Assembly: GCF_016801985.1 (NCBI RefSeq)
Contig: NZ_JAEVLS010000005.1
Location: 186,001-250,000, forward strand
Direction: 5' to 3'
Length of the DNA: 64,000 nucleotides
From: Steroidobacter gossypii
GTDB taxonomy: Bacteria; Pseudomonadota; Gammaproteobacteria; Steroidobacterales; Steroidobacteraceae
The notes beneath the pieces are model-generated. The model was given only the letters and a program-made list of their open reading frames with translations, was not told where the DNA came from and did not search any database. The position numbers and the translations under genes are program-made. This document shows, in pieces, positions 43,871 to 53,788 of this stretch (positions are counted from its first letter, which is position 1; every line of letters begins with the position of its first letter).

Positions 43871-44811
43871 TTCAATACCACTGTCTTGTTGCCGTTGGCG
43901 AACACGCGGCGCTCGGCGTGCCACTTCACGGCGCGATTCAACACGACGCTTTCGAGATCCGCGCCGATGCTCACCAGCTCTTCCGGCGTCATGGTGTGAT
44001 CCACGCGCGCCACTTCCTGCTCGATGATCGGACCTTCGTCCAGATCCGTGGTTACGTAGTGCGCCGTGGCGCCGATCAGCTTCACGCCGCGCGCGTGCGC
44101 CTGGTGATAGGCCTTCGCGCCCTTGAAGCCCGGCAGAAATGAATGATGAATGTTGATGGCGCGACCAGCGAAATATTCGCAGGCGGTAGGCGTGAGAATC
44201 TGCATGTAACGCGCCAGCACCAGCAGCTCGCCATCCACTTTCTCGAACAGCTCGATGATGCGCCGTTCCTGTTCGGCCTTGCGGCCGTCGAGCACCGGCA
44301 GATAGTGATAAGGCACACCGTGCCATTCGCTCAGGCTGCGCATGTCCTGATGATTGGAGACCACGGCCACCACCTCGATGGGCAGGGTGCCGGTGCTCCA
44401 CCGATGCAACATGCTGTTGAGACAGTGCCCGTGTTTGGACACCGCCAGTACCGCGCGGCACTTGCGCCGCGCCTCATGAAACTTCCAGCGCATTCCGAAA
44501 CGCTGCGCGACCGAGCGGGCGAAGTCTTCGTCCAGTTGCTGCAGCGGCGGCGTGCCCTGGCCGTTGTCGTGAAACACCGTGCGCATGAACGAGGTGTCCG
44601 AGATCGGATCGTCGTAATGCTGCGCTTCGGTGATCAAACAATTGTGAGACGCCAGGAAGCCGGCCACGGCCGCCACCACACCGGTGGTGTCGGGACAGGC
44701 CGTGGTCAGGACCATGCTCGGCGGCTTCTCCACCCCGGGACCTCGGCCCGTACCCGGAGCTACAGCGCGGGACAGGGCAGTGACGTTCGCGGGGTTCGAG
44801 CCATCGGACAT
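43867..44811 (-). CDS. purU: Formyltetrahydrofolate deformylase
   Basis: 314 residues. N-terminal ACT domain (TTACPDTTGVVAAVAGFL), then the formyltransferase-fold hydrolase domain with the INIHHSFLPGFKGAKAY motif (catalytic His) and GATAHYVTTDLDEGPII. It hydrolyses 10-formyl-THF to formate and THF and balances one-carbon pools. I chose the ATG at 44811, which has AGGAGA five bases upstream; an ATG at 44817 is too close to that site. It overlaps folD by four bases. Confidence 0.94.
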   Translation of the reverse strand: MSDGSNPANVTALSRAVAPGTGRGPGVEKPPSMVLTTACPDTTGVVAAVAGFLASHNCLITEAQHYDDPISDTSFMRTVFHDNGQGTPPLQQLDEDFARSVAQRFGMRWKFHEARRKCRAVLAVSKHGHCLNSMLHRWSTGTLPIEVVAVVSNHQDMRSLSEWHGVPYHYLPVLDGRKAEQERRIIELFEKVDGELLVLARYMQILTPTACEYFAGRAINIHHSFLPGFKGAKAYHQAHARGVKLIGATAHYVTTDLDEGPIIEQEVARVDHTMTPEELVSIGADLESVVLNRAVKWHAERRVFANGNKTVVLK

Positions 44812-44884
44812 GGTCATCTCCTGTGCGGGCGGCGATCCCGCCACTTGCCGCGGCGGGACCGTGCCGTCGTTTAGTACATACGGC

Positions 44885-44911
44885 GGTCCCGCCGCCGCAG
44901 GCGGCGGGACC
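44885..44911. repeat. GC-rich perfect hairpin between ahcY and purU
   Basis: A 12-bp perfect stem (GGTCCCGCCGCC at 44885-44896 and its complement at 44900-44911) with a GCA loop. A partial second copy of the same CCCGCC/GGCGGG pairing lies at 44828-44862. There is no U-tract; it resembles a REP-like palindrome or an mRNA-stabilising hairpin between two co-directional genes. Confidence 0.6.
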
Positions 44912-44922
44912 TGTCCCGTTGT

Positions 44923-46341
<1,419 letters not shown>

Positions 46342-46361
46342 ACATTTCTCCGTCAGGTTGG

Positions 46362-46449
46362 AGGGCGCCGTTGCCTTTAAGGCCGTGCGAATCGAGCCTG
46401 GCAGGTCGAAGGCAGAACGCCTGAGCTGCTGCAGCGCCCCTCGATTCGC
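46362..46449 (-). ncRNA. SAH riboswitch upstream of ahcY
   Basis: The minus strand reads CGAGGGGCGCTGCAGC, then GCCAGGCTCG, then AACGGCGCCC, matching the conserved blocks of the SAH riboswitch (RF01057 class). P1 pairs 46434-46440 with 46362-46368 (7 bp, one G-U). A perfect 10-bp pseudoknot-forming helix pairs GCGAATCGAG (46449-46440) with CTCGATTCGC (46396-46387). The known class binds S-adenosylhomocysteine and turns on expression; the ribosome site (GGAG) lies just 3' of the aptamer. Confidence 0.92.
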
Positions 46450-46474
46450 GGGAAAGGGATTCTAACAGAAGCGC

Positions 46475-46500
46475 GGGGCTGGACGGATCCGCCCAGCCCC
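46475..46500 (-). terminator. Hairpin between metK and the SAH riboswitch
   Basis: Stem of 10 bp (46475-46484 with 46491-46500, one G-U pair) with a GGATCC loop. It follows metK on the minus strand and may end its transcript; the trailing sequence GCGCTTCTGTT is only weakly U-rich. A smaller 7-8-bp hairpin at 46510-46528 abuts the metK stop. Confidence 0.55.
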
Positions 46501-46528
46501 GCATTCGAGACGAATACAGTCTATTCGT

Positions 46529-47716
46529 TCAACCGTTGGCAGCGCGCTTGCCGCCCGCTTCGGACGCCAGCAGCTCGGCCTTGTCGGTCTTTTCCCAGGT
46601 GAATTCCGGCTCCCGGCGGCCGAAGTGGCCGTAGGCGGCGGTCTTTTGATAGATCGGCCGCAGCAGGTCGAGCATCTGGATGATGCCTTTGGGCCGCAGA
46701 TCGAAGTGCTGAGCCACCAGCTCCTCCAGCCGCTCGTCGGACACTTTGCCGGTGCCGAACGTGGTCACCATGATGCTGGTGGGCCGTGCCACGCCGATGG
46801 CGTAAGACACCTGCACCTGCGCCTTGGTGGCCAGGCCCGAGGCGACGATGTTCTTGGCCACGTAACGCGCGGCGTAAGCCGCCGAGCGATCGACCTTCGA
46901 AGGATCCTTGCCGGAGAACGCGCCGCCGCCGTGCGGAGCCGCGCCGCCGTAGGTGTCGACGATGATCTTGCGGCCAGTCAGGCCGGCGTCGCCCTGCGGA
47001 CCGCCGACCACGAAGCGGCCGGTGGGATTGATCAGATAGTTCACCTTCTTGCCGATCATTTCCTTCGGCAGCACCGGCTTCACGATCTCTTCGATCACCG
47101 CCTCGGACAGCTGCTTGTGCTCGATGTCCGGGTGATGCTGGGTGGACAGCACCACGGTGTCGATTTCCTTCGGCTTGCCCTCGACATAACGAATCGTGAC
47201 CTGCGACTTGGCGTCCGGGCGCAGCCAGGGCAGCTTGCCGTTCTTGCGCAGCTGCGCCTGACGCTCGACCAGACGATGCGACAGATAGATCGGCAGCGGC
47301 ATCAGCTCGGGGGTTTCGTCGCAGGCGAAACCGAACATCAGGCCCTGATCGCCGGCGCCCTGGTCCAGATCGATGCCGCGGCCTTCATCCACGCCCTGCG
47401 CGATGTCCTGCGACTGCTTGCCATATGCGACCAGCACCGAGCAGCCCTTGTAGTCGATGCCGTAGTCGGTGTTGTCGTAGCCGATGCGCTGGATGGTGTC
47501 GCGGGCCACGGCCTGGAAATCGACCACGGCGCCGGTGGTGATCTCGCCTGCGAGCACGACCAGGCCGGTGGTGCACAGGGTCTCGGCGGCTACGCGGGAA
47601 TATTTGTCCTGCGCCAGGATGGCGTCGAGCACGGCGTCCGAAATCTGGTCGGCCACTTTGTCCGGATGGCCTTCGGAGACCGATTCGGAAGTAAACAAAA
47701 AGCTGTTGCTGCTCAT
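46529..47716 (-). CDS. metK: S-adenosylmethionine synthetase
   Basis: 395 residues. It makes SAM from methionine and ATP. Motifs visible: [17 protein letters not shown] near the N-terminus, [12 protein letters not shown] (methionine/ATP site) and [20 protein letters not shown] (P-loop-like). The ATG at 47716 was chosen; the codon before it is a TTG. It lies upstream of ahcY, giving a compact methyl-cycle unit with the PfkB kinase 33 bp further upstream. Confidence 0.97.
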   Translation of the reverse strand: MSSNSFLFTSESVSEGHPDKVADQISDAVLDAILAQDKYSRVAAETLCTTGLVVLAGEITTGAVVDFQAVARDTIQRIGYDNTDYGIDYKGCSVLVAYGKQSQDIAQGVDEGRGIDLDQGAGDQGLMFGFACDETPELMPLPIYLSHRLVERQAQLRKNGKLPWLRPDAKSQVTIRYVEGKPKEIDTVVLSTQHHPDIEHKQLSEAVIEEIVKPVLPKEMIGKKVNYLINPTGRFVVGGPQGDAGLTGRKIIVDTYGGAAPHGGGAFSGKDPSKVDRSAAYAARYVAKNIVASGLATKAQVQVSYAIGVARPTSIMVTTFGTGKVSDERLEELVAQHFDLRPKGIIQMLDLLRPIYQKTAAYGHFGRREPEFTWEKTDKAELLASEAGGKRAANG

Positions 47717-47748
47717 CAAGAAGGTCCTATAGGCGGCGAAACTGAATG

Positions 47749-48711
47749 CTAACCCGCGGGCGGCGCCAATGGCGTGCCGAAGTTTTCCCGATAGCGACTG
47801 GCGAATTCGTCGCTGGTGAACCGATGGTTCTGCGTCCCGCGAGATTCGATTTTGATGGCCCCCAGCAGCGAGGCGATCCGGCCCGTGGTTTCCCAGTCCC
47901 GGCCATGTAGCAGGCCATGTAACAGGCCGGCCCGATAGGCGTCGCCACAGCCGGTCGGATCCACCACCTTGGCTCGGGCGGGCGGAATGGCGATCTCCCG
48001 CTCGCGCGTGTGGATCACCGAGCCTTCGGCGCCGCGAGTCACGATCAGCGCCTGCACGTGCTCGAGGATTTGGGCTTCATTCCAGCCGGTGCGCTGCTGC
48101 ACCACCTGCCATTCGTAATCGTTCAACGCGAGGTAAGTGGCCTGCGTGATAAAGGTCTTCAAGTGTTCGCCGTCGAACAGGGGCATGGCCTGACCGAGGT
48201 CGAAAATAAAAGGAATGCCAGCGGCGGCGAACTGCGCGGCGTGGCGGATCATGCCTTCGCGGCCGTCCGGCGCGACGATGCCGACCTTGATGCGACGTTC
48301 CGCGCCGTGCGCCTCCGCCACGTCGTTGACATGCGACTGTTGCATGGCGCCGGGATGGAACGCCCAGATCTGATTGTCGTCCAGATCCGTGGTCACAAAC
48401 CCCTGCGCGGTGTGCTCGGACTCGATGACCCGTACGTAATCGGTGGGGATGCCGTTGTCGCTCATCCACTGCAGGTACAAGCCGGCATCGCGGCCGACCG
48501 TGGCCATGAGGTATCCAGTATCGCCCAGCAATTTGAGGTTATAGGCGATGTTGCCGCCGCAGCCGCCGAACTCGCGGCGCATCTGAGGCACCAGGAACGA
48601 CACGTTCAGCATGTGGATCTTGTCCGGCAGGATGTGATTCCGGAACCGGTCCTCGAACACCATGATGGTGTCGAAGGCCACCGAGCCACAGATCAAGGCG
48701 TGCTGCGTCAA
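47749..48711 (-). CDS. PfkB-family carbohydrate/adenosine kinase
   Basis: 320 residues. PfkB fold: N-terminal [15 protein letters not shown] and the signature [17 protein letters not shown] with the catalytic Asp. The neighbours (metK, ahcY) suggest adenosine kinase activity, converting the adenosine released by AhcY to AMP; ribokinase-type sugars cannot be excluded. The TTG at 48711 follows AGGAG eight bases upstream. Same strand as metK, 33 bp away, so one operon is likely. Confidence 0.86.
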   Translation of the reverse strand: MTQHALICGSVAFDTIMVFEDRFRNHILPDKIHMLNVSFLVPQMRREFGGCGGNIAYNLKLLGDTGYLMATVGRDAGLYLQWMSDNGIPTDYVRVIESEHTAQGFVTTDLDDNQIWAFHPGAMQQSHVNDVAEAHGAERRIKVGIVAPDGREGMIRHAAQFAAAGIPFIFDLGQAMPLFDGEHLKTFITQATYLALNDYEWQVVQQRTGWNEAQILEHVQALIVTRGAEGSVIHTREREIAIPPARAKVVDPTGCGDAYRAGLLHGLLHGRDWETTGRIASLLGAIKIESRGTQNHRFTSDEFASRYRENFGTPLAPPAG

Positions 48712-48955
48712 ACGTCGTTTCTCCTGAGATCGCCGTCAACCGGGGGTGCCGAGCATCACGAACGGCCGCACGGGGCGGCTGGCGACGGAACCCCCTGGCG
48801 AGCGAGCAATTGTAAACCAAGGGGCGCGCCACGCGGCGAAATCCACCGGGCCTGTGAGTCTTTTTGCCTCGGCCGGGCCATCGGGATGAACCTGTAGGAC
48901 GGTTCAAGCGTTAACGCAGCTACCAAGGCGGGGTCCCGCCCAGGGGAGTGACGGA

Positions 48956-49984
48956 TTGATCAACGTGGAGCCTCGCAACCGCTTCCATCGCTCGGGTTCC
49001 GCCGAGGCGTCGCAGGACGACGACGCCTCCGCCGAGCTGTTGGCCAACAATTTGACGCGCACCGAAGCCCAGCAGGCCTCCATTCTCATCGTCGAGGACG
49101 AGGGCATCGTGGCGCAGGACCTGATGGAAGCGCTGACCCGCCTCGGCTATCGCATCAGTGGCGTGGCCAGCGAAGGCACTCAGGCGGTGGCCATGGCCAC
49201 TCAACTGCGGCCCGAGCTGGTGGTCATGGACGTGAGCCTGCGTGGCGACATCGACGGCATCCAGGCGGCGCGCATGATGCAAGAGCAGTCGCAGGTGCCG
49301 ATCATTTTTCTCACCGGTCATCGCGACAGCGAAACTCTGCAGCGCGCGGTGCTGACCGGACCGCTGGGCTATCTGATCAAGCCGTTCCAGGAAGACGAAC
49401 TGCGCTGTGCGATCGAGGTCGCCATCCACAAACATCGGGCGGAGCTCGCCGTGCGCGAGCGCGAAGAAGCGCTGCGCCGGAACGCCGAGTTGTTACAGAA
49501 TCTGTCGCTGATCGACGAGCTCACCCAGCTGCGCAACCGTCGCGGCTTTTTCGATCTGGCCCAGCAAGCGCTGAAGGTCGCGCAGCGCGAGCACTACGCC
49601 ATGGGCGTGTTCTTCATGGATTTGAACGGCCTGAAGCGCATCAACGACACGCTCGGCCATCAGGCCGGCGACCAGGCGCTGCGTGACACTGCCGACGTCC
49701 TGCGCGATACGTTCCGCAGCTCCGACATCCTGGCGCGGATCGGCGGTGATGAATTCGTCGCCATGGCCCACGTGCACTCGACTCAGGATCTGCACGCCTT
49801 GAGCGGGCGGTTGCGTGAGCACCTGACGCTGTTCAACCAGGCTCGACGGCGGCCCTATCTCTTGAACATCAGCGTCGGCAAGACGCTGGTCGACATCCCC
49901 ACCGAAGAAAATCTCGAATCGCTGCTGGCGCGCGCCGATGCCGCCATGTACGAAGAAAAGCGCGCCATTTCCGGCCGCCGCTGA
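48956..49984 (+). CDS. Response regulator with diguanylate cyclase (REC-GGDEF)
   Basis: 342 residues. The receiver domain at about residues 40-160 has ILIVEDEGIVAQ, phospho-acceptor VVMDVSLRG and IKPFQEDEL. A short coiled linker leads to a GGDEF domain with SLIDELTQLRNRRGFFDLAQ and an intact RIGGDEFVAM. It should make cyclic di-GMP when phosphorylated. No I-site RxxD is obvious before GGDEF (the text reads FRSSDILARIGG, which could contain RSSD). The start is a TTG with GGGGAG eight bases upstream. It is separate from the orphan kinase at 2701. Confidence 0.9.
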   Translation: MINVEPRNRFHRSGSAEASQDDDASAELLANNLTRTEAQQASILIVEDEGIVAQDLMEALTRLGYRISGVASEGTQAVAMATQLRPELVVMDVSLRGDIDGIQAARMMQEQSQVPIIFLTGHRDSETLQRAVLTGPLGYLIKPFQEDELRCAIEVAIHKHRAELAVREREEALRRNAELLQNLSLIDELTQLRNRRGFFDLAQQALKVAQREHYAMGVFFMDLNGLKRINDTLGHQAGDQALRDTADVLRDTFRSSDILARIGGDEFVAMAHVHSTQDLHALSGRLREHLTLFNQARRRPYLLNISVGKTLVDIPTEENLESLLARADAAMYEEKRAISGRR

Positions 49985-50057
49985 TGCCAGGCGGCGCGTC
50001 GCGCCGCTCGCACGAGCTATCATGAGCGCCCCAATTCGCGCCTCATGAGATCCGCCG

Positions 50058-51590
50058 ATGTCGAATGCCGCTGCCGCCGACGATCCAGCACGGTGGCTGG
50101 AGTCCGTTGCCGCTGACGAGCCGGGGCGTCCGCTGCTGGAAACCGCGGCGGGCGGGGTGCTCAGCTATGGTCAGATGGCGGCGCTCACCCGCCGGCTTGC
50201 CTCCTGCCTCGCCTCGCTGCAGGTGGCGCCCGGCGATCGGGTCGTGGCGCAGGTCGAGAAATCGCCCGAAGCGGTTGCGTTGTATCTGGCCTGTCTGCAA
50301 CTCGGCGCGGTGTTCGTGCCCCTCAACACCGCTTATACCTTCGCCGAGCTCGAGTACTTTCTAGGTGACGCCGCACCCACGCTCGCGGTGGTCCGCCCCG
50401 CCGATCGAGAGCGGATCCAGCAATTCGCCGGCCGTTGCGGCGTGAAACACGTGGAAACATTGGACGAGCACGGTGGTGGCTCGCTGCTGCAGATCGAGAC
50501 ATCGACTCCAGCGCCGAGCGCGCAGTATCACGCCCCGTCAGCGCTCGCGGCTTTGCTCTATACATCGGGCACCACCGGCCGCTCCAAGGGCGCGATGCTG
50601 ACCCGGGCCAATCTGGCTTCCAACGCACTGACACTGGCACAGGCCTGGCAGTTCACACGCCAGGACGTTTTGCTACATGCACTGCCGATCTTCCACGTGC
50701 ACGGTCTGTTCGTCGCCATCAACACCGTGCTCGCGTCGGGCAGCTCCATGCTGTTCCTGCCGAAGTTCGACGCCGAACAGGTGGTTCGACTGCTCCCACG
50801 CGCCAGCGTGATGATGGGCGTGCCCACCTTCTATACGCGGCTATTACAACATCCGGCGCTGAGCCGGGAGCTGGTGGCCAACATGCGCTTGTTTGTTTCC
50901 GGGTCGGCGCCGCTGCTGGCGGAGACACATCGCGAATTTCAGTCGCGCACCGGGCATGCCATCCTGGAACGGTACGGCATGAGCGAGACGCTCATGAACA
51001 CCTCCAACCCCTACCAGGGCGAGCGCATCCCGGGCTCCGTCGGACCGGCGCTGCCCGGCGTGGAAGTGCGCATCGCCGATCCCGAAACAGGCGCGGTGCT
51101 CACCGCGCCCGACGCCATCGGCATGATCGAAGTTCGCGGCCCGAATGTCTTCTCCGGCTACTGGCGCATGCCGGAAAAAACCGCGGCCGAATTTCGACCG
51201 GACGGCTTTTTCATCACCGGCGATCTCGGCAAGCGCGATGCTCGCGGGTATGTCTATATCGTCGGGCGCGGCAAGGATCTCATCATCACCGGCGGCTACA
51301 ACGTTTATCCCGTCGAGGTGGAGCTGGAGATCGACGCGCTGCCTGCCGTGATCGAAAGCGCCGTGATCGGAGTTCCGCACGCGGACTTCGGCGAGGCCGT
51401 CACTGCTGTCGTGGTGGCCAAGCAAGGCGCCGCGTTCGAGGAAGCAGCGGTGCGCGGGGCGCTCGAGCAGCGCCTTGCCAAATTCAAAGTCCCCAAGCGC
51501 ATCGTGGTGGTGGACGAGCTGCCTCGTAACACCATGGGCAAGGTGCAGAAGAGCGCGCTGCGCGAACGTTTCCGCGATCTATATCGATAA
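50058..51590 (+). CDS. Acyl-CoA synthetase, MatB-like (malonyl-CoA ligase)
   Basis: 510 residues of the ANL adenylating superfamily. Motifs: the P-loop [65 protein letters not shown], then [20 protein letters not shown] and the C-terminal lysine in [12 protein letters not shown]. The FHVHGLF and NTSNPY-GER blocks are those of malonyl-CoA synthetases (MatB), which make malonyl-CoA from malonate, CoA and ATP; related short dicarboxylates are possible. No malonate decarboxylase (MatA) is adjacent. The second folD follows 29 bp downstream. Confidence 0.86.
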   Translation: MSNAAAADDPARWLESVAADEPGRPLLETAAGGVLSYGQMAALTRRLASCLASLQVAPGDRVVAQVEKSPEAVALYLACLQLGAVFVPLNTAYTFAELEYFLGDAAPTLAVVRPADRERIQQFAGRCGVKHVETLDEHGGGSLLQIETSTPAPSAQYHAPSALAALLYTSGTTGRSKGAMLTRANLASNALTLAQAWQFTRQDVLLHALPIFHVHGLFVAINTVLASGSSMLFLPKFDAEQVVRLLPRASVMMGVPTFYTRLLQHPALSRELVANMRLFVSGSAPLLAETHREFQSRTGHAILERYGMSETLMNTSNPYQGERIPGSVGPALPGVEVRIADPETGAVLTAPDAIGMIEVRGPNVFSGYWRMPEKTAAEFRPDGFFITGDLGKRDARGYVYIVGRGKDLIITGGYNVYPVEVELEIDALPAVIESAVIGVPHADFGEAVTAVVVAKQGAAFEEAAVRGALEQRLAKFKVPKRIVVVDELPRNTMGKVQKSALRERFRDLYR

Positions 51591-51619
51591 GTCTTGTTGA
51601 TTCATTTCGGAGTGCCTCT

Positions 51620-52513
51620 ATGACCGCCACCATGATCGACGGCCGCGCCGTCGCCGAACGACTGCGCGAGCGGGTCGCTGCTCGCACCGCCGAGCTGGCC
51701 GCTGCAGGCCTGGTGCCCGGCCTGGCGGTGGTGCTGGTCGGTGACGACCCGGCAAGCCACGTGTACGTCGGCAGCAAGACCAAACAGGCGGCCGCAGCCG
51801 GCCTGAGACATCTGGATCATCGCTTGCCGGCCACCACGGGCACTGCCGAACTGATCGCGCTGGTCGAGAAATTGAATGCGCAGCCCGACGTGCATGGCAT
51901 TCTCGTGCAACTGCCTCTGCCTGCCGGCGTGGACAGCGCAGCGGTACTGGCGGCCATCGATCCGGCCAAAGATGTCGATGGCTTTCACGCGGTGAACGCC
52001 GGAAGGCTCGCACTCGGTCAGGACGCTACCGTTCCCTGCACTCCGCTGGGCTGCCTGATTCTGATTCGTGAAGTCACGCGGGAGCTGGCCGGCAAGCGCG
52101 CACTGATCGTGGGTCGCTCGAACATCGTCGGCAAGCCGATGGCTCAGCTGCTACTACAAAACGATTGCACGGTGACCATTGCGCATTCACGGACGCGCGA
52201 CCTGCCGCAGCTGTGTCGGGAAGCCGAGATTCTGGTGGCCGCCATCGGCCGGCCCAAGGCCATCGCCGGCGACTGGATCCGCCCGGGAGCCATCGTGATC
52301 GACGTCGGCATCAATCGCATCGCCGGCGCGGACGGCAAGAGCAAACTCGTGGGCGATGTGGACTTCGAAGGCGCGCTGGCGCATGCGGGCGCGATCACGC
52401 CGGTGCCGGGCGGCGTCGGCCCGATGACCATTGCCTGCCTGCTGATGAACACGGTCAACGCGGCGATCCGCTCGCGCGCCGGGGCGGCCGGTGCGTTGAT
52501 CAGCGTGTCTTAA
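51620..52513 (+). CDS. folD: Bifunctional methylene-THF dehydrogenase/cyclohydrolase, copy 2
   Basis: 297 residues with every FolD motif: [16 protein letters not shown] (lysine), [29 protein letters not shown] (NADP site) and [10 protein letters not shown]. It is clearly a paralogue of 42986-43870 and shares the same fold but only moderate identity, which points to an old duplication or separate origin rather than a recent copy. It sits 29 bp after the MatB-like gene in the same direction. Confidence 0.94.
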   Translation: MTATMIDGRAVAERLRERVAARTAELAAAGLVPGLAVVLVGDDPASHVYVGSKTKQAAAAGLRHLDHRLPATTGTAELIALVEKLNAQPDVHGILVQLPLPAGVDSAAVLAAIDPAKDVDGFHAVNAGRLALGQDATVPCTPLGCLILIREVTRELAGKRALIVGRSNIVGKPMAQLLLQNDCTVTIAHSRTRDLPQLCREAEILVAAIGRPKAIAGDWIRPGAIVIDVGINRIAGADGKSKLVGDVDFEGALAHAGAITPVPGGVGPMTIACLLMNTVNAAIRSRAGAAGALISVS

Positions 52514-52526
52514 TCAGGCGCTAACA

Positions 52527-52553
52527 AAATGCGCAGCCCAAGGCTGCGCATTT
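52527..52553. terminator. Bidirectional terminator between folD copy 2 and MarR gene
   Basis: A perfect 12-bp stem (AAATGCGCAGCC at 52527-52538 with its complement at 52542-52553), loop of three. The T-rich side on the minus strand (CATTTTGTT) suits the convergent MarR gene, and TTT on the plus strand suits folD. A second 7-bp hairpin (52569-52586) lies between this and the MarR stop. Confidence 0.8.
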
Positions 52554-52595
52554 ACTGAACGCCATCTCACCGGCCACACGGCCGGTAAGAAATAT

Positions 52596-53153
52596 TTACT
52601 CAGCGTCGGCTTCTTCTTCGACGTTGCCGATGGTGGCCGACAGCTTGTCGATGATGGAATACAGCGAGACGCGCTCCGACTGACTCAACGACAGCAGCAT
52701 GTCTGCCTGGCGCTTACGCGCCACCGGTAGCACCGCCTTGTACAACGCAGCGCCTTTGGGCGTGATCGACACCATCACCGGCGCGGCCAGCGCTTCGGTG
52801 GAGCGCGAGCTGCGATCCTTGATCGTCTTGGTCTTGGTGAGCCCGCGATTGGCCATCACGCGCAGCGTGCGACTCACCTGCCCCTTGTCCATGCCGCTGC
52901 GGGCGGTGACTTCGGAGAAGCGCATCGGCGCGAAGCGCGCCACCAGCGCCAGCAGCCGCCATTCCGGCAGGCTCAGTTCGAAGGCCTCCAGATACGGCTT
53001 GGTGAGATTGGTGCGCAGGGCGTTCGACAGGCGCGTCAATCGGAACGTGAGGAAGTCTTCCACGTTCAAATGCGAGCCGCTGCTCGACACCGCGGTCCAG
53101 GGAGAGGATGTTTTGGTTGACCGCTGACGCGGCTTCTTCTGCGGAGCTTTCAC
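52596..53153 (-). CDS. MarR-family transcriptional regulator
   Basis: 185 residues. The winged helix reads LSLPEWRLLALVARFAPMRF with SEVTARSGMDKGQVSRTLRV and the wing KDRSSRSTEALAAPVMVSIT, typical of MarR. The N-terminal ~30 residues are basic and low-complexity, so the true start may lie inside; the called GTG has no good ribosome site. An acidic C-terminus ends EEEADAE. The effector and targets are unknown; the 381-bp upstream region may include its operator. Confidence 0.85.
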   Translation of the reverse strand: MKAPQKKPRQRSTKTSSPWTAVSSSGSHLNVEDFLTFRLTRLSNALRTNLTKPYLEAFELSLPEWRLLALVARFAPMRFSEVTARSGMDKGQVSRTLRVMANRGLTKTKTIKDRSSRSTEALAAPVMVSITPKGAALYKAVLPVARKRQADMLLSLSQSERVSLYSIIDKLSATIGNVEEEADAE

Positions 53154-53534
53154 TTACGTGCCGATTCGGTCGTTGCCGAGGAAATTAGGTGGACGCGGAT
53201 TCTGCCGTAAGCAATCGCGCTTGAATAGAACATTGCGTCGGATCCTGCGCGTTTGCGCGTTATGAAAACAAAATTGCAACGCTGAACGCGGCGGTAATGT
53301 TTCTGCGCGAGAATTTGCCGTGTTTTCTGGGTTCATCGATTGCTCGAACATGGCTGACTCGCGTGACAAATTTTGTCCATTCGTTACATGCCACACGCGC
53401 ATCCGCCTGTTTATACGCCTGGCGACGCAAGTGACGTTTATCGACCACGCGAGCAACGCGCGCTTGCGCGAAAAAAACTGGTGCGGCCATATGAACGGAC
53501 TGCTATGTTCCGCCGCGCTCCGTGGAGCGCTCCG
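53154..53534. other. Intergenic region upstream of MarR gene
   Basis: 381 bp of locally AT-richer DNA (for example AAAACAAAATTG near 53262). Small ORFs here lack ribosome sites. An imperfect palindrome GACAAATTTTGTC at 53363-53375 could be a regulator site but is weak. No gene called. Confidence 0.5.
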
Positions 53535-53747
53535 ATGCCACAATTAGAAGCCCAAGCCCGCGTTCTCGAAGAGTGGTTCCGGTTGCCGGAATCGCGTCGC
53601 TTGCACGCCACCGACGCAGTGGCGTTCGCGTTCAGGCTGCTCCAGGACCGACCGGACATGTTCGCGCGCCATCGCGGGCGCGCGCAGGTCGATCACGAGC
53701 TGATCGTCGATTGGTTGTTGCCGTATCTGAACAGACAGGCCAGTTAG
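53535..53747 (+). CDS. Small conserved-looking protein of unknown function
   Basis: 70 residues from the ATG at 53535, mostly helical, with Trp/Phe-rich blocks (LEEWFRLPESRRLHATDAVA and VDWLLPYLNR). No signal peptide or known motif. The ribosome site (GGAGC) is modest. It is convergent with PEP carboxylase, 41 bp away. Support comes from codon character and lack of overlap with other genes, so it is less certain than its neighbours. Confidence 0.5.
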   Translation: MPQLEAQARVLEEWFRLPESRRLHATDAVAFAFRLLQDRPDMFARHRGRAQVDHELIVDWLLPYLNRQAS

Positions 53748-53788
53748 CAGGCGAAGCAGCAGGCCAACGGGCCGCAGGGCCCGCGCCC

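Noticed and set aside
43871-44461. N-terminal extension of folD copy 1 in the same frame
   Set aside because: It is the shadow of purU; FolD homology begins at the GTG at 43870 and overlaps the purU stop by four bases.
44828-44911. Possible repeat array or mobile element between ahcY and purU
   Set aside because: Only one perfect and one partial hairpin are present; no transposase, target-site repeats or further copies in the window.
53363-53375. GACAAATTTTGTC near-palindrome upstream of the MarR gene as an operator
   Set aside because: Imperfect and about 210 bp from the MarR start; not strong enough to call as a feature.
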